Source of the DNA: Fibrella rubiginis
Lineage (GTDB): Bacteria; Bacteroidota; Bacteroidia; Cytophagales; Spirosomataceae
Direction of reading: 5' to 3'
DNA length: 64,000 bases
Assembly (NCBI RefSeq): GCF_017353185.1
Contig: NZ_JAFMYV010000009.1
Location: 186,001 to 250,000, forward strand
Both the position numbers and the translations under genes were made by a program. Under the pieces are notes generated by a model. It made no database searches. It was not told the DNA's origin and worked only from the letters and a program-made list of their open reading frames with translations. Positions 60,439-64,000 of this stretch are shown piece after piece; position 1 is the first letter of the stretch, and each line of letters opens with the position of its first letter.

Positions 60439-61707
60439 ATGAGTAAACGAACCGAGATTCTGGCAGGGGTATCCACCTTCATGGCCACGATGTACATCAT
60501 TGTGGTCAATCCGGCCATTCTGAGTCAGGCGGGGCTGCCATTTTCGGGGGTGCTCACGGCCACGGTGTTGCTGTCGTTTTTGTGTAGCCTGATGATGGGT
60601 CTCTACGCCCGCAACCCGCTGGTGGTGGCACCGGGCATGGGCCTGAACGCCTTTTTTACGTTCACTGCTGTAAAAGGCATGGGCATCAAGCCCGAAGTAG
60701 CGCTGGGGGCGGTATTCTGGGCAGGGGTGCTGTTCCTTATTTTATCACTGCTGAACGTACGGTCGGCGCTGGTCCGGCTGATTCCTAAGCCGTTGCGGTA
60801 TGCTGTTTCAGCAGGTATCGGGCTGTTCATTACACTCATTGGCTTTGAAAACGCCCACTTTATTATAGCTAATCCAACCACGCTGGTTGGTGTGGCCCGC
60901 CTCACCGACCCAGCCGTACTTACGTTTGTGGCCGGACTACTGCTCACGGCGGTGTTGCTGATCAGAAACGTCCCCGGCGCCATCATCATCGGCATTGTGC
61001 TGACCACGCTGGCTGCGCTGCCTATTGGCCGGTGGTGGGGTGGAACGGTGCCGCTGGTGCAGTGGCAGGGGTTGGTAGCCATGCCCGACTTTTCGCTGGT
61101 TGGTAAGCTCGATTTGGTTGGGTCGTTACGGTGGTCGCTGTGGCCGGTCATCTTTGCGTTTGTCTTCACCGACCTGTTCGACAGCATCAGCACCTTCGTG
61201 GGCGTGGCCGAAGCCGCCAACCTAACCGACGAACAGGGCGAGCCCCTCCGCCTGAACCGCTCCCTGCTGACCGACGCCGTGGCCACTACGCTGGCGGGAC
61301 TGCTCGGTACCAGTCCCGGCACGGCCTACATCGAATCGGCGGTGGGAATTGCGCAGGGCGGGCGCACGGGGCTGACGGCCATTGTGGCGGGGTGTTTGTT
61401 CTTGCCATTTCTGTTTTTGTCGCCCCTGCTGTCTGTGATACCGGCCATTGCCACCGCGCCCGCGCTGGTGCTGGTGGGGGCGTTTATGATGAAACCCATC
61501 CTGCGAATCGACTGGGAGCAACTCGACGAAGCCCTGCCTGCGTTTCTGGCCCTAGTGCTTATCCCGTTTAGCTACAGCATTACCACCGGTATTGTCTGGG
61601 GATTTTTATCCTGGACCCTTGTGCGGGTGTTTACTGGTCGGGCGCGTGAGATTCCTGCCGGGCTATGGCTGGTTGATGGCCTGTGCGTGCTGTCGCTGGT
61701 GGGGTAG
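60439..61707 (+). CDS. NCS2-family purine permease (AzgA-like)
   Basis: 422 aa, many hydrophobic helices. AzgA-type motifs: VVNPAILSQAGLPFSGVL, NPLVVAPGMGLNAFFTF, IGFENAHFI, VFTDLFDSISTFVGVAEAA, LLGTSPGTAYIESAVGIAQG. Such permeases import guanine, hypoxanthine or adenine with protons. The stop codon is overlapped by a mini palindrome at 61707-61731. A secreted nucleosidase-like gene follows, so purine salvage is a possible shared theme. Confidence 0.94.
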   Translation: MSKRTEILAGVSTFMATMYIIVVNPAILSQAGLPFSGVLTATVLLSFLCSLMMGLYARNPLVVAPGMGLNAFFTFTAVKGMGIKPEVALGAVFWAGVLFLILSLLNVRSALVRLIPKPLRYAVSAGIGLFITLIGFENAHFIIANPTTLVGVARLTDPAVLTFVAGLLLTAVLLIRNVPGAIIIGIVLTTLAALPIGRWWGGTVPLVQWQGLVAMPDFSLVGKLDLVGSLRWSLWPVIFAFVFTDLFDSISTFVGVAEAANLTDEQGEPLRLNRSLLTDAVATTLAGLLGTSPGTAYIESAVGIAQGGRTGLTAIVAGCLFLPFLFLSPLLSVIPAIATAPALVLVGAFMMKPILRIDWEQLDEALPAFLALVLIPFSYSITTGIVWGFLSWTLVRVFTGRAREIPAGLWLVDGLCVLSLVG

Positions 61708-61731
61708 TGGCTTCGCGCAACGCGAAGCCAC
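61707..61731. repeat. Minimal GGCTTCGCG palindrome
   Basis: GTGGCTTCGCG (61707-61717) and CGCGAAGCCAC (61721-61731) pair perfectly around 3 nt. It contains only the core shared by the larger elements at 8421, 27900 and 29088. Starts at the last base of the permease stop codon. Confidence 0.8.
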
Positions 61732-61781
61732 ACATACTAATCTCCCTCATCCAAACATAGATCAACCTGACGCAATCTAAC

Positions 61782-62612
61782 ATGAACACGCAACGTATTT
61801 CTTTTATAATCTTTTGTCTTCTAACAAGCACTCAGCCTACTCATGCGCAGCTCTACAGGACTCGCCCCATAACGGCGCTGCTTGGGGCGTTTGAGCCGGA
61901 ATTGCGGCTGGTTCGACAGTCATTACGACACCCTAAAACGCAGACCATCAACGGTATGGTCTTCACTACGGGCCGTGTGGGGAAACAGCGGGTTGTTGTG
62001 GCCGAAACGGGTATCGGCAAAGTCAACGCCGCGGCGGCTACGGCGTTTGTACTGGCCCATTTCCGGCCCCGCCGCGTGTTGTTTACGGGCATTGCAGGTG
62101 GCACCAACCCCGATCTCCAACCCGGCGACATGGTGGTTGGGCGGCGCGTGGCCCACCACGACTACGGCTGGATGACCATGACCAACCCACCCCAACCCAG
62201 CCGACAAACGCGCAACGCCATCACCAAACAGGACAACCCCGTCTATTTCCTGGCCGATTCGGTCCTGCTGCTTCGGGCACAGGAAGCGGCCAAACTGGTT
62301 GTTTTCGCCTCGATTCCGGCCACGAATCGACCGCCAACGCTGGTGGTTGGGACTATCGTAACGGGTGATGTGTTTGTGTCATCGGAGGAAAAAGTGGCGC
62401 AACTCCGGCGTGACTATGGGGCCGATGCAACGGAGATGGAAGGGGCAGCCGTAGCGCAGATTTGCTATCAGGAACAGGTGCCGTGCTTAGTCATCCGAAG
62501 CCTCAGCGACAAAGCCAACAGCAACGCCCGGATGGACATGAGGCAGTTCCTCGACATTGCCGCCCGCAACTCAGCCAAACTGGTATTGGCTCTGGTGAAA
62601 CGCCTCCCTTAG
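61782..62612 (+). CDS. Exported 5'-methylthioadenosine/S-adenosylhomocysteine nucleosidase-like protein
   Basis: 276 aa. A signal-like N terminus (IIFCLLTSTQPTHAQ) precedes a complete nucleoside-phosphorylase-fold domain: TALLGAFEPELRLVRQSL, GIGKVNAAAATAFVLAHF, FTGIAGGTNPDLQPGDMVVG, ATEMEGAAVAQICY and VIRSLSDKAN with the catalytic Asp. Cytoplasmic MTAN enzymes lack a leader and are about 230 aa; the extra N terminus here suggests a periplasmic nucleosidase. Adjacent to a purine permease. Confidence 0.88.
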   Translation: MNTQRISFIIFCLLTSTQPTHAQLYRTRPITALLGAFEPELRLVRQSLRHPKTQTINGMVFTTGRVGKQRVVVAETGIGKVNAAAATAFVLAHFRPRRVLFTGIAGGTNPDLQPGDMVVGRRVAHHDYGWMTMTNPPQPSRQTRNAITKQDNPVYFLADSVLLLRAQEAAKLVVFASIPATNRPPTLVVGTIVTGDVFVSSEEKVAQLRRDYGADATEMEGAAVAQICYQEQVPCLVIRSLSDKANSNARMDMRQFLDIAARNSAKLVLALVKRLP

Positions 62613-62634
62613 CCGGTAGCCTGCCGGCCCATAC

Positions 62635-63600
62635 CTACCGTTTGGGCTGCTCGGATGGAGCCAGCCAGACAACTTTTTGTTCTGGCTTATGAGCCTGACC
62701 GATGATCTCGGCATATAGGTTGGGACGGCGAGCGTTGCGATAGCGGTAACCCCCTGCCTGTTGGAGTTTGTCGGGTGTACAGGTGGCCGTAACAACTTCA
62801 TTGCCCAGCTGCCGGCACTCTGCCACAATATCGCCGAAGGGGTCGAGGATCATGGAGCAACCGTTTTTAAGCTGATCGTCGTCGAGGCCAATGGAGTTAG
62901 CGAAAACAACGTAAACGGCGTTGTCATAAGCGCGGGCGGGTAACCATTTCATGAGCCACGCGCGACCTTTCAAGCCGTCAAATTCTAGTCGTAGGGAGGT
63001 TGGGTCGGTGTCGCGATTGGCCCACAAAGCTGGGTCGGCAAAGCCTGCGCCGGGACGAGTCGAGGGGGTCATCATCGTGACATGGGGCATGAAAATGACA
63101 TCCGCGCCAAGTAACGCCGTAGCCCTGACGTTCTCGATGATATTGTTGTCGTAGCAAATCAGGATGCCGCATGTCCAGCCAAACAGCTCGAAGATAACAT
63201 ACTGATCTCCGGGAAGAATGTGTGGGTTGATGAACGGGTGCAGTTTTCGGTATTTGGCTACCAGACCGGTTTTGTCAACGCAGACGTAAGCTTTGAAAAG
63301 CCTGTCGTGTTCATCTTTTTCAAACAAACCGGCCAGCACAACGATGTTGTTGTCAGCCGCAATCTGCCGCAATGCCTCAATACTCTCCCCTTCAGGAATC
63401 CGTTCGGCAACGGCCAGGAGTTGCTCTTTCGACAGATGGCGGGCGAAGGTGTAGCCGGTGATGGAACACTCATGAAAGGCAACAACCTGCGCTCCCTGCC
63501 GGGCCGCAGCCGCAGACAGCTCACGGATGACATGGAGGTTATAAGCTTTATCGCCACTGGCGTTTTCAAATTGAGCGGTGGCAATCTTGAGGGGTTGCAT
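62635..63600 (-). CDS. Carbon-nitrogen hydrolase (nitrilase superfamily)
   Basis: 321 aa from ATG 63600. Catalytic triad visible: Glu in VAFHECSITGY, Lys in AKYRKLHPFINP, Cys in GILICYDNNIIEN. LQPLKIATAQ-like N terminus is typical. Resembles N-carbamoylputrescine amidase or omega-amidase types; substrate not assignable. A weak GCCGG/CCGGC hairpin (62612-62628) lies in the convergent gap after the nucleosidase gene. Confidence 0.93.
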   Translation of the reverse strand: MQPLKIATAQFENASGDKAYNLHVIRELSAAAARQGAQVVAFHECSITGYTFARHLSKEQLLAVAERIPEGESIEALRQIAADNNIVVLAGLFEKDEHDRLFKAYVCVDKTGLVAKYRKLHPFINPHILPGDQYVIFELFGWTCGILICYDNNIIENVRATALLGADVIFMPHVTMMTPSTRPGAGFADPALWANRDTDPTSLRLEFDGLKGRAWLMKWLPARAYDNAVYVVFANSIGLDDDQLKNGCSMILDPFGDIVAECRQLGNEVVTATCTPDKLQQAGGYRYRNARRPNLYAEIIGQAHKPEQKVVWLAPSEQPKR

Positions 63601-63861
63601 AAACGAAGTAGAATAGAGGGTACAGGCTGATAGACAACGACGTATTGACAACGACATCGATAGGTGCTTTCTGACCCAACCAAATCTGATTCATCTCTTT
63701 GGTGCTGATGCCAATAGTAGGTTCCAAAAAAGCCGCTGATTCCACAGGAAAACCCTCTTTCACAATTTCCATCAGGGCTAACTCGCTGCGAACGGATCTT
63801 TTTGATAAACTGGCTACCCCCTGCCTTTTCTACCGATGTTGCGGCCCGCTGGTCCTTTTCT

Positions 63862-64000
63862 CTAGACCAGATTCTTCTTTAAAAACGCTACTGTGCGCTC
63901 CCAGGCCAGTTTGGCGGCGGCTTCGTTGTAGCGGGTGGGGGCGGTGTCGTTGTTAAACGCGTGTTGCGCACCCTCATAAATAAACAACTCGTAGGGCTTG
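63862..64000 (-). CDS. Dienelactone hydrolase family protein, C-terminal end (gene continues outside window)
   Basis: Minus-strand frame open to the window edge, stop at 63862-63864. The last 45 codons include YELFIYEGAQHAFNNDT with the catalytic His of the alpha/beta-hydrolase fold and end AWERTVAFLKKNLV, matching the C terminus of dienelactone hydrolases. The Cys/Asp residues are outside the window. Confidence 0.85.
   Translation of the reverse strand, partial: KPYELFIYEGAQHAFNNDTAPTRYNEAAAKLAWERTVAFLKKNLV

Noticed and set aside
6356..61731. CRISPR array
   Set aside because: The repeats are inverted, scattered between genes and not regularly spaced with unique spacers; no cas genes occur.

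Overview
The window looks like chromosomal DNA from a Bacteroidota member, most likely a Cytophagales genus of the Spirosoma/Fibrella/Rudanella kind. This is inferred from gene families (DUF2490, DUF1080, ThuA-cytochrome fusions, CGNR regulators, an OMP_b-brl_3 type barrel), from near absence of Shine-Dalgarno sequences, and from a few exact matches to the Bacteroidota -7 promoter box TAnnTTTG. Most genes are GC-rich. Two patches are visibly AT-richer: about 21.5-22.3 kb (a toxin-like pair) and about 26.1-27.9 kb (orphan small exported proteins).

Layout: 0-2.8 kb holds the end of a molybdenum hydroxylase operon (FAD subunit, molybdopterin subunit). 3.9-14.6 kb is a carbohydrate-processing block read rightward: a GtaA-like exported protein, a GH2 enzyme, a GH127 enzyme, an outer-membrane barrel and a PQQ-type sugar dehydrogenase. 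14.8-20 kb carries two tandem P-type cation ATPases, the downstream one broken by an in-frame TGA. 20.6-26 kb has an HMG-CoA lyase-like enzyme, a zeta-toxin-like kinase with a small partner, mnmA, and a fumarylacetoacetase-like/aldehyde dehydrogenase pair. 28-30.6 kb is an MBOAT/SGNH O-acylation pair. 30.8-42.6 kb is mixed: a CGNR regulator divergent from an EamA exporter, GH20, pirin, an M20 peptidase, a TPR membrane protein, a TrpF-like paralogue, a DUF1080/xylose-isomerase-like pair and a PepSY protein. 42.8-46.2 kb is one giant ThuA/sugar-dehydrogenase/PKD/cytochrome c protein. 47-57.4 kb is housekeeping: SRP RNA, galK, transaldolase, ftsE, a PTPS-family enzyme with folE, SDR, threonine dehydratase, zwf and pgl. 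57.5-64 kb has a CAP lipoprotein, an M24 peptidase, a frameshifted PIN toxin with its antitoxin, a purine permease, an exported MTA/SAH nucleosidase-like protein, a nitrilase and the end of a dienelactone hydrolase.

The most unusual feature is not a gene. At least 14 intergenic gaps contain long inverted repeats with perfect or nearly perfect arms (up to 69-70 nt). Most belong to two recurring families. One has an inner GCTTCGC/GCGAAGC core and outer arms built of words such as GTTCAAGG, TTTAACGTC and TAAAGTT. The other has an inner GCTGACG and outer arms of repeated ATTTACGA/ATTACGA words. Arm sequence differs between copies while the two arms of each copy stay complementary. The elements sit in convergent, co-directional and divergent gaps, and several abut stop codons to within a nucleotide or two. 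Some resemble intergenic repeats of other Bacteroidota, but their mechanism here is open.

No CRISPR array, complete insertion sequence, tRNA or rRNA was seen. Gene boundaries come from reading frames, signal peptides and promoter placement; protein names are from motif recognition without database searches.
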